DNA of 64,000 nucleotides, from assembly GCA_947455215.1 (NCBI GenBank), contig CANGNA010000006.1, forward strand, positions 1-64,000, read 5' to 3'. The number at the start of each line of letters is the position of its first letter. Position 1 is the stretch's first letter. The position numbers were made by a program, and so were the translations under genes. Of this stretch, positions 17,846 through 26,541 are shown piece by piece. A model generated the notes under the pieces. It was not told where the DNA came from, made no database searches, and worked only from the letters and a program-made list of their open reading frames with translations. This DNA comes from Chitinophagaceae bacterium. GTDB lineage: Bacteria; Bacteroidota; Bacteroidia; Chitinophagales; Chitinophagaceae.

Positions 17846-18810
17846 GTGGCCCCATTGTTATCGTGTGTTATCAAGAGGTAGATGCCAGGAGCATATGCTT
17901 CCATATCTATCTTATTCTGCCCTTCGTGCAATGTTATTGTTGCTAAGGATCTACCGCTGACGTCGGTAAGCGTAGCCGTAGTGTTGTTTACCGCATCGAC
18001 AAATAGCTGGTCTGCAACCGGCATAGGATACAGCCTGAGGCCTGCATTGCGTGCTGTGTTGCTGATCCCTGTGCCGCTGGTATAGTGGATGATACCTACA
18101 GCATCGAGGTCGAAGCCGCCGGTGGGGAACTGCGTGGGATAAGGATCGTTGATGATACGGCCAACACTATCGCGCGAGGTGTGGCGGACCACATCGCCGA
18201 TGACATCGACAATGCGGATGTGGGTAATGGCCGATTTGTTGATATAGCTGACTGGTGGCAGATCTTCGAGGTCGAAAGGCGTACCATAGCCTGAGCCATA
18301 TTTACCGGCCAATCCGTTGATAAGATTGGCATACATATAAACGCCGGAACCGGGTATCTGCGATGTTACTGGCGTAAGCGAGTTGACAGGGAATCGCTGG
18401 TAGTTAATGCCATCGGAACTGACCTCGACAAAGGCAAGTTCGAGGAAGGCCTGGGAATCGTTAGCGGGGTTGATGAAGCCGTTCTCGAAGATAGCGAAAT
18501 CAGGACCGGGACCATTGTAAATAGTGCCAGGGAAACCTAAGGTTGCGACGCCGCTATCGCCCAGGCTAACCACATCGTGGTCGGGCGCGCCGAGCGCCAT
18601 AGTACTATCGCCGAAAGAGGTGTAGCCGAGCGCCGGGGAATCGATATTGAGATAGCCGCGCTGTATGGTGCACTGACCGGCCCAACGCACAAAAGCACTG
18701 CTGGACTGACTGATAGCTATGCTACCCGCCACGCCCGCCTGCGGCGCGTACTGTGCCGCAAGCGGGAATGAACAGGCGAGTATTACCAATATGGTGAGGA
18801 GATATCTCAT
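17818..18810 (-). CDS. T9SS-exported cell-surface protein, cobalamin-regulated unit
   Basis: 330 residues with a signal peptide (MRYLLTILVILACSFPLAAQ) and a C-terminal type A T9SS sorting domain from about 255 (LRLYPMPVADQLFVD, DVSGRS, APGIYLL, EKVIRR). The middle has NGPGPDFAIFENGF and ELAFVEVSSDGINY, a signature of a Bacteroidota cell-surface protein family often found with B12-uptake genes. The ligand is not known to me. Its start lies one base after the stop of the DUF4465 gene, and its own end overlaps the next gene, so all three are one transcript under the riboswitch. Confidence 0.8.
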   Translation of the reverse strand: MRYLLTILVILACSFPLAAQYAPQAGVAGSIAISQSSSAFVRWAGQCTIQRGYLNIDSPALGYTSFGDSTMALGAPDHDVVSLGDSGVATLGFPGTIYNGPGPDFAIFENGFINPANDSQAFLELAFVEVSSDGINYQRFPVNSLTPVTSQIPGSGVYMYANLINGLAGKYGSGYGTPFDLEDLPPVSYINKSAITHIRIVDVIGDVVRHTSRDSVGRIINDPYPTQFPTGGFDLDAVGIIHYTSGTGISNTARNAGLRLYPMPVADQLFVDAVNNTTATLTDVSGRSLATITLHEGQNKIDMEAYAPGIYLLITHDNNGATCVEKVIRR

Positions 18811-18811
18811 A

Positions 18812-19819
18812 CTACTGTTTTACGAAGCGCATAGTTGCCGTCTTGCCTCCGCCGAGCTGCAACAGGTAAGCGCCTGCAGGCAAAGATGACGTATTTATCT
18901 CGATATGCTTTGCGGCAACATTTTGCATGTACACTACGCTACCCTTCATGTCTATAACAGATATTGCCTGCGTGTTGTCGTCAGCAAGATCGATATACAG
19001 GACATTTGTAGCGGGGTTAGGGTATACCTTAGCGGCTACAGCCTGCGCAGCTGCTACGCCTACAGAAGACTCGTGCGTGGTGAAATTATCGATACAGAAA
19101 TAGGCAGGTGTATTCATGAAACCGAAGCTATTATCGGAAGAGCTGAGCTTGAAGGTAACGCTATCGACATGGCCGAGCGGCATGAGGTTGACCCACTGCC
19201 AGGTGTTGACAATATAATCGGCAGAGCTGGCACCGCGGAAGTCGGCCAGGTAGAAGGTAACGCTATCGGGTTGGCGCACACCGAGGCGGTAGCCATAAAC
19301 ATCGAGCTTAAACCAATCGGGGGCAGTGCCCTGCCCTGTTGTGATGCCCGTACCGGTTGTATCTCCGAACTTCTTAGCATAGGTATCGCCATCGCGCATG
19401 CTGTTATAAGCGTAGGTATTGTTGGTGATGTAAAAACCAGAGACCGGCTGACCAGCTGCGATGCCCTGCAGCTTTACAAAGTTTTCTGTGCCATAAGCCA
19501 CACCATATTTGGCCGAGCCGCTATAACCGATAGCTGTTTTAGCAGAGTACTGGTTGAGGTAGCCGCTGGTGACAGAGTCCGTCATGTTGGAATAGGCGAA
19601 GCCATTGCTCCAGTAACCGGTGCCGAAGCCCGTATCGTAAACACAAGGGAAGTACACAAGCCCATCAGTGAAGCCAACATCGGCGCCGGGGCTGGTGTAG
19701 TTGATGTAAGCGGTATCGGTACCGGCAAGCGAGAGTGCTTCGAAGGTAGATACGGTTTGGGCCTTACTGGCCGAGATGAGCCCCATGGTGGCGGCTAATA
19801 GCAGAGTAAACTTGCGCAT
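18812..19819 (-). CDS. T9SS-exported DUF4465 protein, first gene after a cobalamin riboswitch
   Basis: 335 residues: signal peptide (MRKFTLLLAATMGLISASKAQ), a DUF4465 body with YWSNGFAYSNMTD and GFYITNNTYAYNSM, strands carrying KFGDTTGTG, and a C-terminal type A sorting domain (VYPNPATNVLYIDLA, SLPAGAYLLQL, RFVKQ). DUF4465 proteins are commonly met in B12-riboswitch loci of Bacteroidota, and a related group binds cobalamin at the surface; that link is from memory and unverified here. Here the protein is exported by T9SS and not lipid-anchored. The cobalamin riboswitch ends about 130 bp upstream. Confidence 0.85.
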   Translation of the reverse strand: MRKFTLLLAATMGLISASKAQTVSTFEALSLAGTDTAYINYTSPGADVGFTDGLVYFPCVYDTGFGTGYWSNGFAYSNMTDSVTSGYLNQYSAKTAIGYSGSAKYGVAYGTENFVKLQGIAAGQPVSGFYITNNTYAYNSMRDGDTYAKKFGDTTGTGITTGQGTAPDWFKLDVYGYRLGVRQPDSVTFYLADFRGASSADYIVNTWQWVNLMPLGHVDSVTFKLSSSDNSFGFMNTPAYFCIDNFTTHESSVGVAAAQAVAAKVYPNPATNVLYIDLADDNTQAISVIDMKGSVVYMQNVAAKHIEINTSSLPAGAYLLQLGGGKTATMRFVKQ

Positions 19820-19944
19820 ATGTCAATTGAAATTTTAAACAATTTTCAATGCGGCCTGGAAATAAAAACAATGTAAAAAAAGCCTGGAACGAGCCGTTCT
19901 TTTCTCACCTGTGCCTTTGGTCCCGAAAGCAGCGATAAGCAATA

Positions 19945-20130
19945 TTGGCAAAGGCAGGTCTTCTGACTTGCTTCACTTTTTGCGGCCTTCCCGTGGTGCC
20001 TTGGCGCCACAGTGGCAAGAAGAATGCAAAAAGCTTTTGATGAAGCTCACAGCATCGGGAAATGTTCCGGACTTACACCGGATTCCCTTTTAATCCCGCA
20101 TTGCTGCGGGAACCATTGCTGGCGCAAAGG
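19945..20130 (-). ncRNA. Cobalamin riboswitch
   Basis: On the minus strand the conserved pieces occur in order: GGGAATCCGGTGTAAGTCCGG near 20080, CCCG...CTGTGAGC near 20050, the GCCACTGTGGCGCC stem near 20010, and the B12-box-like end GCAAGTCAGAAGACCTGCC at 19953-19971. It lies in the leader of the three surface-protein genes 19819-16775. Adenosyl- or another cobalamin would shut these genes down when B12 is plentiful. Confidence 0.93.
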
Positions 20131-20741
20131 TAGGGAATTGAAGGGAAATATGTGGGGTGGTTGTCTGAATCAGAATTGGCCAGAATTTTAGAATTTACAG
20201 AATATTTGGTTTAAACGACTACGGACGACCATTTTTTTGATACAAAACGAATACGTCCGCTGAAGCCGCAGGGTTGAAACTCTGCGCTGTAATAGCCCGC
20301 CCTTTCAGGGCGATGAGAAGGGATGGTTGTAACTTGAAAACCGATACATCACGCCCTGATGCTGCTTTGTTCCTGTCAATGACAACCCGACTTATTAAAC
20401 CCTGCCTTCCCGCAATTCTGCAGGACATTGTTCCGGGAGGTGCTTTTTAACTATCGCTTCTGTGGGGCATCTTTCGCTCTTACAGAGCTCGAGCCAACTT
20501 CTTTAAGCCCACCCGGGACTGCATCCCGGGGCTATTGTCTTTCGGTCTTTCAGACCGCCCACTATTCTTGATTAAATGACATTACCCTAAAGGAAGATGC
20601 GCTTATGGTTCAAAAAAAACGAATTGCTCCTTGCTTATTAATAAACCGAAGTGCCGATGTGGTACTTGCAGACACCAGAAAATTAATTGAAGTGTAATGC
20701 AACCGTTGCCTAATTTTAAGCCACATAAAAACCATGACAAA
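20131..20741. repeat. Gene-free spacer with REP-like elements
   Basis: Family A element at 20265-20312 (GCAGGGTT-GA-AACTCTGC, then CGCCCTTTCAGGGCG), preceded by AAAACGAATACGTCCGCTGAA. Family B element at 20508-20558 (CCCGGGACTGCATCCCGGG, linker GCTATTGTC, then CGGTCTTTCAGACCG). 20162-20210 is a GTCTGAATCAG-type spacer. No gene seen. Confidence 0.65.
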
Positions 20742-21122
20742 ATGAAAAAAGTAACGGGTATAGGCGGTGTTTTCTTTAAGTGTAAAGATCCGCAGGCAGT
20801 GAATGAATGGTATAAGAAGCACCTTGGCTTTGAGACCACTCCGTATGGCACCAGCTTTGAATGGCGCCACCTTGATGATCCTGAAAAAAAAGGCACTACG
20901 CAGTGGAATCCTTTTAAGGAGTCGACCAAGTTCTTCGACCCGTCGGCCAGGGATTTTATGATCAATTACCGGGTTGATAACCTTGAGGCGCTGGTAGAAG
21001 AGCTGAAGAAGGAGAACGTGACCATAGTGGATAATATAGAAAGCTATGACTACGGTAAGTTTGTACACATCATAGACCTGGAAGGCAATAAGATACAGTT
21101 GTGGGAGCCTGCGGGTGAGTAG
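20742..21122 (+). CDS. VOC (glyoxalase/bleomycin-resistance) family protein
   Basis: 126 residues from MKKVTGIGGVFFKCKDP; the ATG 45 bp upstream adds a non-family stretch. The fold pattern is clear: an opening beta strand, DPQAVNEWYKKHLGF, a central MINYRVDNLEALVEELKKENV, and the closing DLEGNKIQLWEP with the conserved metal-binding Glu. VOC proteins act on small molecules through a divalent metal; the substrate here cannot be told. It stands alone on the plus strand between repeat arrays. Confidence 0.9.
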   Translation: MKKVTGIGGVFFKCKDPQAVNEWYKKHLGFETTPYGTSFEWRHLDDPEKKGTTQWNPFKESTKFFDPSARDFMINYRVDNLEALVEELKKENVTIVDNIESYDYGKFVHIIDLEGNKIQLWEPAGE

Positions 21123-21125
21123 CTG

Positions 21126-21655
21126 AAGAAACCGCAGGGTTGAAACCCTGCGCTATGATAGCCCGTCCTGACAGGGCGGAACAGTTGGTTGGTGGGTACG
21201 AAAACGAATACGTCCCGACGTGGGCTGTCAGTCTGAAGACAGGACAGCGGCGCTTTGGCTTTTGTTTTCCGAGAACGAATACGTCCGCTGAAGCCGCAGG
21301 GTTAAAACCCTGCGCTGTGATAGCCCGCCCTGACAGGGCGGAACAGTTGGTTGGTGGGTACGAAAACAAATACGTCCCGACGTGGGCTGTCAGTCTGAAG
21401 ACAGGACAGCGGCGCTTTTGTTTTGTTTTCCGAGTACGAATACGTCCGCTGAAGCCGCAGGGTTGAAACCCTGCGCTGTGATAGCCCGCCCTTACAGGGC
21501 GGAACAGTTGGTTGGTGGGTACGAAAACGAATACGTCCCGACGTGGGCTGTCAGTCTGAAGACAGGACAGCGGCGCTTTGGCTTTTGTCTTCGGAAAACA
21601 AATACGTTCGCTGAAGCCGCAGGGTTAAAACCCTGCGCTATGATAGAGTGGTGTT
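21126..21655 (+). repeat. Tandem array, period about 161 bp, built on a REP element
   Basis: Three full units and a fourth start begin with CCGCAGGGTT at 21132, 21294, 21455 and 21617 (periods 162, 161, 162). Each unit holds the two-hairpin REP element (GCAGGGTT..AACCCTGC and CCGCCCT..AGGGCGG), the word GAACAGTTGGTTGGTGGGTACG, then ACGTCCCGACGTGGGCTGTC and CTGAAGACAGGACAGCGGCGC. Unit-to-unit divergence is only a few bases. Reading frames through it are artefacts of the repeat. Confidence 0.9.
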
Positions 21656-22658
21656 ACCACACATTCACTTCGCGCTCGAGTTCTATTCCGAATTTTTCTT
21701 GTACGGATCGGAGGATGTCGGTGGAGAGTTGCCAGATGTCGGTGCCGAGGGCGGCGCCGTAGTTGACGAGAACGAGGGCTTGCTTGGGGTGTACGCCGCA
21801 GTTGCCACGGCGATAGCCTTTCCAGCCGCATTGTTCGATGAGCCAGCCGGCGGGTACTTTTACCGTGTCGGGCGTAACGGGATATGATGGTATGGTGGGG
21901 TGTTGTGCCTTGAGGGTTTCATATTGAGCTATGGGTATGGTAGGGTTTTTGAAGAAGCTGCCGGCATTGCCTGTAACGGCAGGGTCGGGCAGCTTGGAGC
22001 TGCGTATGTTGATGACGGCTTGTGCCACGGTGGCCACGGTAGGGGTGGTGACGTGCATGGTCTGTAGTTCTTGTTCTATGGCTCCGTAGCTGGTGTTGAG
22101 CACGGGGTGCTTGCTGAGTTTGTAGACGACGGAGGTGATGTATACCTGGTCTTTGAGCTGGTGTTTGAAGATGCTTTCGCGGTAGCCGAATTGGCAGTCG
22201 GCCGCGGTGTAGGTGTGCATTTTAGCATCGGCCCAGTGCCAGAAGGTGACGGATTGTATGGTGTCTTTTACTTCGACGCCGTAGGCACCGATGTTTTGCA
22301 TGGGTGATGCGCCAACGGTGCCGGGGATGAGGGCGAGGTTCTCGATACCGCCAAGGCCCTGCTGCACGGTGTGCATGACGAGGTGGTGCCATACTTCGCC
22401 ACTGGCCACACGGAGGTATATGTAGCTGTCGTCTTCCTGTATCTGCTCTATGCCTTTGAGTCGGTTGAGGAGCACAAGGCCGCCGGGGTTGGTGGTGAGG
22501 AGTATGTTGCTGCCGCCGCCGATGATGTGTTTGGGTTGTGGCATGGCGCCGACTTCGGCGAGTTGGTCTTCGATGTTGATGGTGATGAGGTTTGCTGCTT
22601 CGGCGTGGATGCCGAAGGTGTTGAGGGGTTGGAGTGGTATGTTGTGTTGTATGGTCAA
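21654..22658 (-). CDS. murB: UDP-N-acetylenolpyruvoylglucosamine reductase
   Basis: 334 residues, a type I MurB as in E. coli. It reduces UDP-GlcNAc-enolpyruvate to UDP-MurNAc with FAD and NADPH, the second committed step of peptidoglycan synthesis, in the cytoplasm. The FAD site is visible as IIGGGSNILLT (45-55) and IPGTVGASPMQNIGAYG (111-127). Catalytic residues are Arg160 in FGYRES, Ser234 in GNAGSFFKNP, and a C-terminal Glu in LEREVN. The start codon is TTG at 22658; no in-frame ATG precedes it. The stop abuts the tandem REP array. Confidence 0.97.
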   Translation of the reverse strand: MTIQHNIPLQPLNTFGIHAEAANLITINIEDQLAEVGAMPQPKHIIGGGSNILLTTNPGGLVLLNRLKGIEQIQEDDSYIYLRVASGEVWHHLVMHTVQQGLGGIENLALIPGTVGASPMQNIGAYGVEVKDTIQSVTFWHWADAKMHTYTAADCQFGYRESIFKHQLKDQVYITSVVYKLSKHPVLNTSYGAIEQELQTMHVTTPTVATVAQAVINIRSSKLPDPAVTGNAGSFFKNPTIPIAQYETLKAQHPTIPSYPVTPDTVKVPAGWLIEQCGWKGYRRGNCGVHPKQALVLVNYGAALGTDIWQLSTDILRSVQEKFGIELEREVNVW

Positions 22659-23182
22659 AATGTGTGTTGTTTGTTCGTTTTTCTTGCTGGTGTTTTTCTG
22701 CCCGGTTGCTCTTTACTTTTCTTTTGCTTCGCCAAAAGAAAAGTAACAAAAGAAAAGGCGATCGGAAAAATCGCGCCGCCACATCTCGGCTGAGCCGAGG
22801 CCAACGCGAGCTGCCGTTTTCCGAAGGCCAGGCTTCCTGCTCGTGGTGTTGCGGGCTCGACCGCTCCTCGCTATCGCTCGGCCAACGCTGCTTGCTCGTG
22901 GCGTTGCGGGGTTTGTGTGGCGGTGATATGCTACGCAACCCGGGTCCGCAATAATGGATTCGTCCTTCGACAAGCTCAGGATGACACTCACCATGACAGC
23001 TATGTGGTCTCCGAAAACGAATACGTCCCGATGTGGGCTGTCAGTCTGAAGACAGGACAGCGGCGCTTTGGTTACTTATCCAGTTTTCGAAAACGGCTCG
23101 TCCGCTTGCGAGGTTTAACGCATTGGCGGGACTAAAGGCGCGCTTCGTTTCACTGCGCTTCTCGCAATGACCCGTGTTTTGT
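22659..23182. other. Gene-free, repeat-rich spacer
   Basis: About 520 bases with no gene. 22713-22746 is a perfect 14-bp inverted repeat (TTACTTTTCTTTTG, loop CTTCGC). 22964-22990 carries the common CTTCGACAAGCTCAGGATGACAC word, and 23012-23072 another copy of the GAAAACGAATACGTCCCGA / GACAGGACAGCGGCG unit seen in the 21126 array. Confidence 0.65.
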
Positions 23183-24706
23183 TTATATCAGTACATCGCC
23201 GGTCATTTCTACGGGGATGGTGACGCCCATGTATTTGAGGATGGTGGGGGCCAGGTCTCCGAGTTTGCCGGGTTTGATGGTTCCTTTATAGTCGTTGGAG
23301 ATAATGAAGAAGGGCACCGGATTGAGCGTGTGGGCTGTGTTGGGTGTTCCATCTTCGTTTATCATATAATCTGCATTACCGTGGTCGGCGGTAAGGAATA
23401 CGGCATAGTCGTTGGCAAGAGCTGCATCTACCAGCTGGTGCACGCATCCGTCTACGGTTTCTACTGCCTTGGTCACTGCTTCCCATACGCCGGTGTGGCC
23501 TACCATGTCGGCATTGGCGTAGTTGAGCACGATGAAGTCGGCGCTTTTGGCATTGATCTCGGGCAGTATCTTTTCTGTGATCTCGTGTGCGCTCATTTCC
23601 GGCTTCATGTCGTAAGTGGCTACGTCGCGCGGGGATTGTGCCATGATACGGCGCTCGCCCTCGAAAGGTTGTTCGCGGCCACCGGAGAAGAAGAAGGTTA
23701 CGTGCGGGTATTTCTCGGTCTCGGCTATGCGTATCTGTGTTTTGTGGTTGTCTTCCAGCACTTCGCCCAGGGTCTTCACCAGGTCTTTGTTCTCGAATAT
23801 AACGCCAATGCCTTTGTAGCTTTTGTCGTATTCGGTCATAGTAACGTAGTGGAGGTGGAGCGGTGCCATGTTCTGCTCGTGGAAGGCCTCTTGTGTGAGA
23901 GCGATGGTGATCTCGCGGCAGCGGTCGGTGCGGAAGTTGAAGCACACGACTACATCGCCTTCCTTGATGGTGGCCAGCGGGTTGCCGGCTGCATCGCAGG
24001 CTATGATGGGTTTGATGAATTCGTCGGTAACGTTGTTGTCGTAAGATGCCTGTACGGCAGCCAGCGGATCCTGGGTGTGCTCGCCAGTGGCATGTACCAG
24101 TGCATCGTAAGCCAGCTTTACACGGTCCCAGCGTTTGTCGCGGTCCATAGCGTAGTAGCGGCCGGTGATGGATGCCAGTTTGGTACCGGTGGTGTGCATG
24201 TGTGCCGTAAGGTCTTTAAGGAAGCCCATACCACTTTTAGGATCAGTATCGCGACCGTCGGTAAATGCGTGTACGGCTACGTTGGGCACATGGTTCTTCT
24301 GCGCCAGTGTACAGAGTGCTTTTACGTGGTTGATGTGCGAATGCACGCCGCCATCGCTCACCAGGCCTATGAAGTGGAGGGTGACACCATCTTTCTTGGC
24401 CATGTTGAAGGCTGCATTGAGGACGGGGCTGCGCTCCAGCTCGCCCTCGCGGACGGCCACGTTGATGCGCTGCAGTTCCTGGTACACTATGCGGCCGGCA
24501 CCTATGTTGAGGTGACCTACCTCCGAGTTACCCATCTGTCCATCGGGCAGGCCCACGGCCTCGCCGCAGGTGATGAGCTCGGTGTGCGGGTATTTGTTGT
24601 ACAGCGACTTTACGAATGGAACATTGGCGTTGGCAATGGCATCGGCAGATGGGACCTGACCGTGTCCCCAGCCGTCCATAATGACTAGCATTACTCTTTT
24701 AGACAT
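23183..24706 (-). CDS. gpmI: 2,3-bisphosphoglycerate-independent phosphoglycerate mutase
   Basis: 507 residues from MSKRVMLVIMDGWG; the upstream ATG adds nine poorly conserved residues. The enzyme interconverts 3- and 2-phosphoglycerate in glycolysis and gluconeogenesis, using two Mn2+ ions and a phosphoserine intermediate. Seen are Asp11 in VIMDGWG, the catalytic Ser61 in MGNSEVGHLNIGAGR, the substrate segment FTDGRDTDPKSG, and the metal ligands in NYANADMVGHTG and LTADHGNADYM. Length is normal for the family. It is a single gene between repeat-bearing spacers. Confidence 0.98.
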   Translation of the reverse strand: MSKRVMLVIMDGWGHGQVPSADAIANANVPFVKSLYNKYPHTELITCGEAVGLPDGQMGNSEVGHLNIGAGRIVYQELQRINVAVREGELERSPVLNAAFNMAKKDGVTLHFIGLVSDGGVHSHINHVKALCTLAQKNHVPNVAVHAFTDGRDTDPKSGMGFLKDLTAHMHTTGTKLASITGRYYAMDRDKRWDRVKLAYDALVHATGEHTQDPLAAVQASYDNNVTDEFIKPIIACDAAGNPLATIKEGDVVVCFNFRTDRCREITIALTQEAFHEQNMAPLHLHYVTMTEYDKSYKGIGVIFENKDLVKTLGEVLEDNHKTQIRIAETEKYPHVTFFFSGGREQPFEGERRIMAQSPRDVATYDMKPEMSAHEITEKILPEINAKSADFIVLNYANADMVGHTGVWEAVTKAVETVDGCVHQLVDAALANDYAVFLTADHGNADYMINEDGTPNTAHTLNPVPFFIISNDYKGTIKPGKLGDLAPTILKYMGVTIPVEMTGDVLI

Positions 24707-24877
24707 GGTGTAAAGATAATAAAAATGGCTCAATGGCTTAATGGCTCAATTACTCAATGGGTGTAGTCGGGGCGTCATAATGCGGCAATGCGATAATGTG
24801 ATGGAGTGCGACAATACTAATGGCTCGATTGCGCAATGGTTTTCCTTCGGCAGGCTCAGGATGACGGGCGATGGGGC

Positions 24878-25240
24878 TCACGGGGCTGTGTAATGGGCGT
24901 GCACCTGGCATACCTGGCCCTGCGGGTTGAAGAGCATGAACTCGGCCGCGAGTAGGTTGTTGACGCTCCGGTAATATAATACTACCGAATTGACAGCGGT
25001 GAGCACGTGGAACAGCTCGAACGTAAGATCGGGGTAGGCGGTAAGGGCACGAAGGAAGTACTGTTGCAGATCGGGTTTGGTGGTGATGCGGCTGGTGGGG
25101 TCGTTATTGAGGCGGGTAACGAAGGGGGAGGTGAAGGAGATATCATCGGCGTAGTGGTGCATGATGGCCTGTATATCATGGTTGTTCCAGGCAGCTATCC
25201 AGTCGGCAGCAAAGGTGCGGGCGGTTTGTTCTGTGATCAT
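24878..25240 (-). CDS. NTF2-like / SnoaL-type protein
   Basis: 120 residues from MITEQTARTFAADWIAAWNNHDIQAIMHHYADDISFTSP; the longer reading from 25315 has an unlikely leader. The helix followed by WNNHDIQAIMHHYADD and the later beta strands are typical of the NTF2-like superfamily (SnoaL group). Such proteins form a cone-shaped pocket and may be enzymes or binding proteins; function cannot be stated. The gene sits downstream of lpxD and its terminator. Confidence 0.85.
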   Translation of the reverse strand: MITEQTARTFAADWIAAWNNHDIQAIMHHYADDISFTSPFVTRLNNDPTSRITTKPDLQQYFLRALTAYPDLTFELFHVLTAVNSVVLYYRSVNNLLAAEFMLFNPQGQVCQVHAHYTAP

Positions 25241-25339
25241 ATTGCAGTTTTTGATGCAAAGCTGGGGGATAACAGTTGATGATAACAGATACAATTTTGA
25301 CAAACTGAAGCACAACAGTTGTGCTTTGGCGACTAAATA

Positions 25340-25365
25340 AAAAGGCCTGCAATTGCAGGCCTTTT
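25340..25365. terminator. Terminator between lpxD and the NTF2-like gene
   Basis: A 26-base perfect palindrome with GGCCTGCA/TGCAGGCC arms, bounded by AAAA and TTTT, so it can act in both directions. It lies 10 bp past the lpxD stop. Confidence 0.85.
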
Positions 25366-25375
25366 GTTTCGTAAA

Positions 25376-26407
25376 CTACAGTTGCTCGCGGGCCTTTTCG
25401 GCCTTTTCGAGTTTATCTATGCGCTGTACAATGGTATCGAGGTTGCGGAAGTGGATGAATGCTTTGCGGTATTTGCCTGCGTCGAAAGCAGGGCTGCCCA
25501 TCTGCACAGTGCCCTTCTGCGTAATGCTCTTGGATAAGCCGGATTGTGCAGTCACTATCGTGCCGTCGGCTATCTCCAGGTGGCCAACTATTCCTACCTG
25601 ACCGCTACACATAACGTGCTTGCCGATCTTGGTAGAACCTGCCACCACCGTGCATGCTGCAAAGTAACACTCCTCGCCTACTTCTACATTGTGGGCTATA
25701 TGTACCAGGTTATCGAACTTAACGCCGCGACGCAATATGGTAGAGCCGAGGGTTGCGCGATCGATAGCGCAGTTGGCGCCGAGTTCCACATCGTCTTCGA
25801 TGATGACATTGCCGATCTGGGGGATCTTCTTTATTTCGGCCTGCGGATCGAAACGGAAACCATCTGCACCGATAACTGTACCGGAGTGTATGATGCAATC
25901 CTTACCGATAACGCAATCGGAATAGACCTTAACACCTGCAAATAGGGTTGTATTGTCGCCTATCACCACATTCTCACCCACATATACCTGCGGATATATC
26001 TTTACATTGTTGCCGATCTTGGCACCATCACTAATTACAGCAAACTCGCCGGCATATATATTGTTGCCCACAGTGGCCTTGTCTGAAATGTATGCCTGTT
26101 TGGATATACCGGATTTGTTGAGTTTTACCTGGTTGTACATTTCGAGCAGGCGGGCAAATGCAGTGCCGGGATTATCGACACGTACGAGCGTAGCCGTAAC
26201 GGGCGCTGTGAGCTCGAGGTCTTTACCCACAATAACAACGGACGCTGTAGTAGTGTAAATGTAGTGCGTGTATTTCGGGTTGGCAAGGAAGGATATGGTG
26301 CCTGCCCCACCCTCTTCTATCTTAGACAGGTTGTTGACCTTGGCTTCGGGGCTACCCTCTATTGTTCCGCCCAATACACCGGCTATCTGTAGTGCTGTAA
26401 ATTCCAT
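25376..26407 (-). CDS. lpxD: UDP-3-O-(3-hydroxyacyl)glucosamine N-acyltransferase
   Basis: 343 residues. It adds the N-linked 3-hydroxyacyl chain from acyl-ACP in lipid A synthesis. Residues 1-100 are the uridine-binding domain. From about 105 to 300 there is a left-handed beta-helix built of hexapeptides (ATVGNN, AKIGNN, VVIGDN, CVIGKD). The catalytic His239 and His236 lie in [14 protein letters not shown], numbered as in E. coli LpxD. A C-terminal coiled helix ([19 protein letters not shown]) closes the trimer. Other lpx genes are not in the window. Confidence 0.98.
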   Translation of the reverse strand: MEFTALQIAGVLGGTIEGSPEAKVNNLSKIEEGGAGTISFLANPKYTHYIYTTTASVVIVGKDLELTAPVTATLVRVDNPGTAFARLLEMYNQVKLNKSGISKQAYISDKATVGNNIYAGEFAVISDGAKIGNNVKIYPQVYVGENVVIGDNTTLFAGVKVYSDCVIGKDCIIHSGTVIGADGFRFDPQAEIKKIPQIGNVIIEDDVELGANCAIDRATLGSTILRRGVKFDNLVHIAHNVEVGEECYFAACTVVAGSTKIGKHVMCSGQVGIVGHLEIADGTIVTAQSGLSKSITQKGTVQMGSPAFDAGKYRKAFIHFRNLDTIVQRIDKLEKAEKAREQL

Positions 26408-26494
26408 AAACTATTTAGTGCTTATCTATTGAACGCCAATTTAGAAAATATAGTTTATACGCCGCTATATTTTTTAGCCGGGGTAATAAAGAAA

Positions 26495-26518
26495 GGGGCC
26501 GCCATGTGTGGCAGCCCC
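26495..26518 (-). terminator. Terminator of the second OmpA/TSP3 gene
   Basis: A 10-bp stem (26495-26504 and 26509-26518) with loop TGTG; on the minus strand it runs into TTTCTTTATT. It lies about 25 bp after the stop. Confidence 0.75.
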
Positions 26519-26541
26519 TATATACAATAAGTATTCAACTA

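Noticed and set aside
21126-21655. CRISPR array
   Set aside because: Period is 161 bp, whole units are repeated, there are no short repeats with unique spacers, and no cas genes.
21140-21762. Open frames of 108 and 126 residues across the tandem array
   Set aside because: They translate the repeated REP units (same peptide every unit) and have no homologous look; the repeats explain them.
23174-24688. 504-residue frame on the plus strand opposite gpmI
   Set aside because: It is the antisense of a clear gpmI; composition is that of a shadow frame. The 414-residue frame opposite tuf (11663-12907) was rejected likewise.
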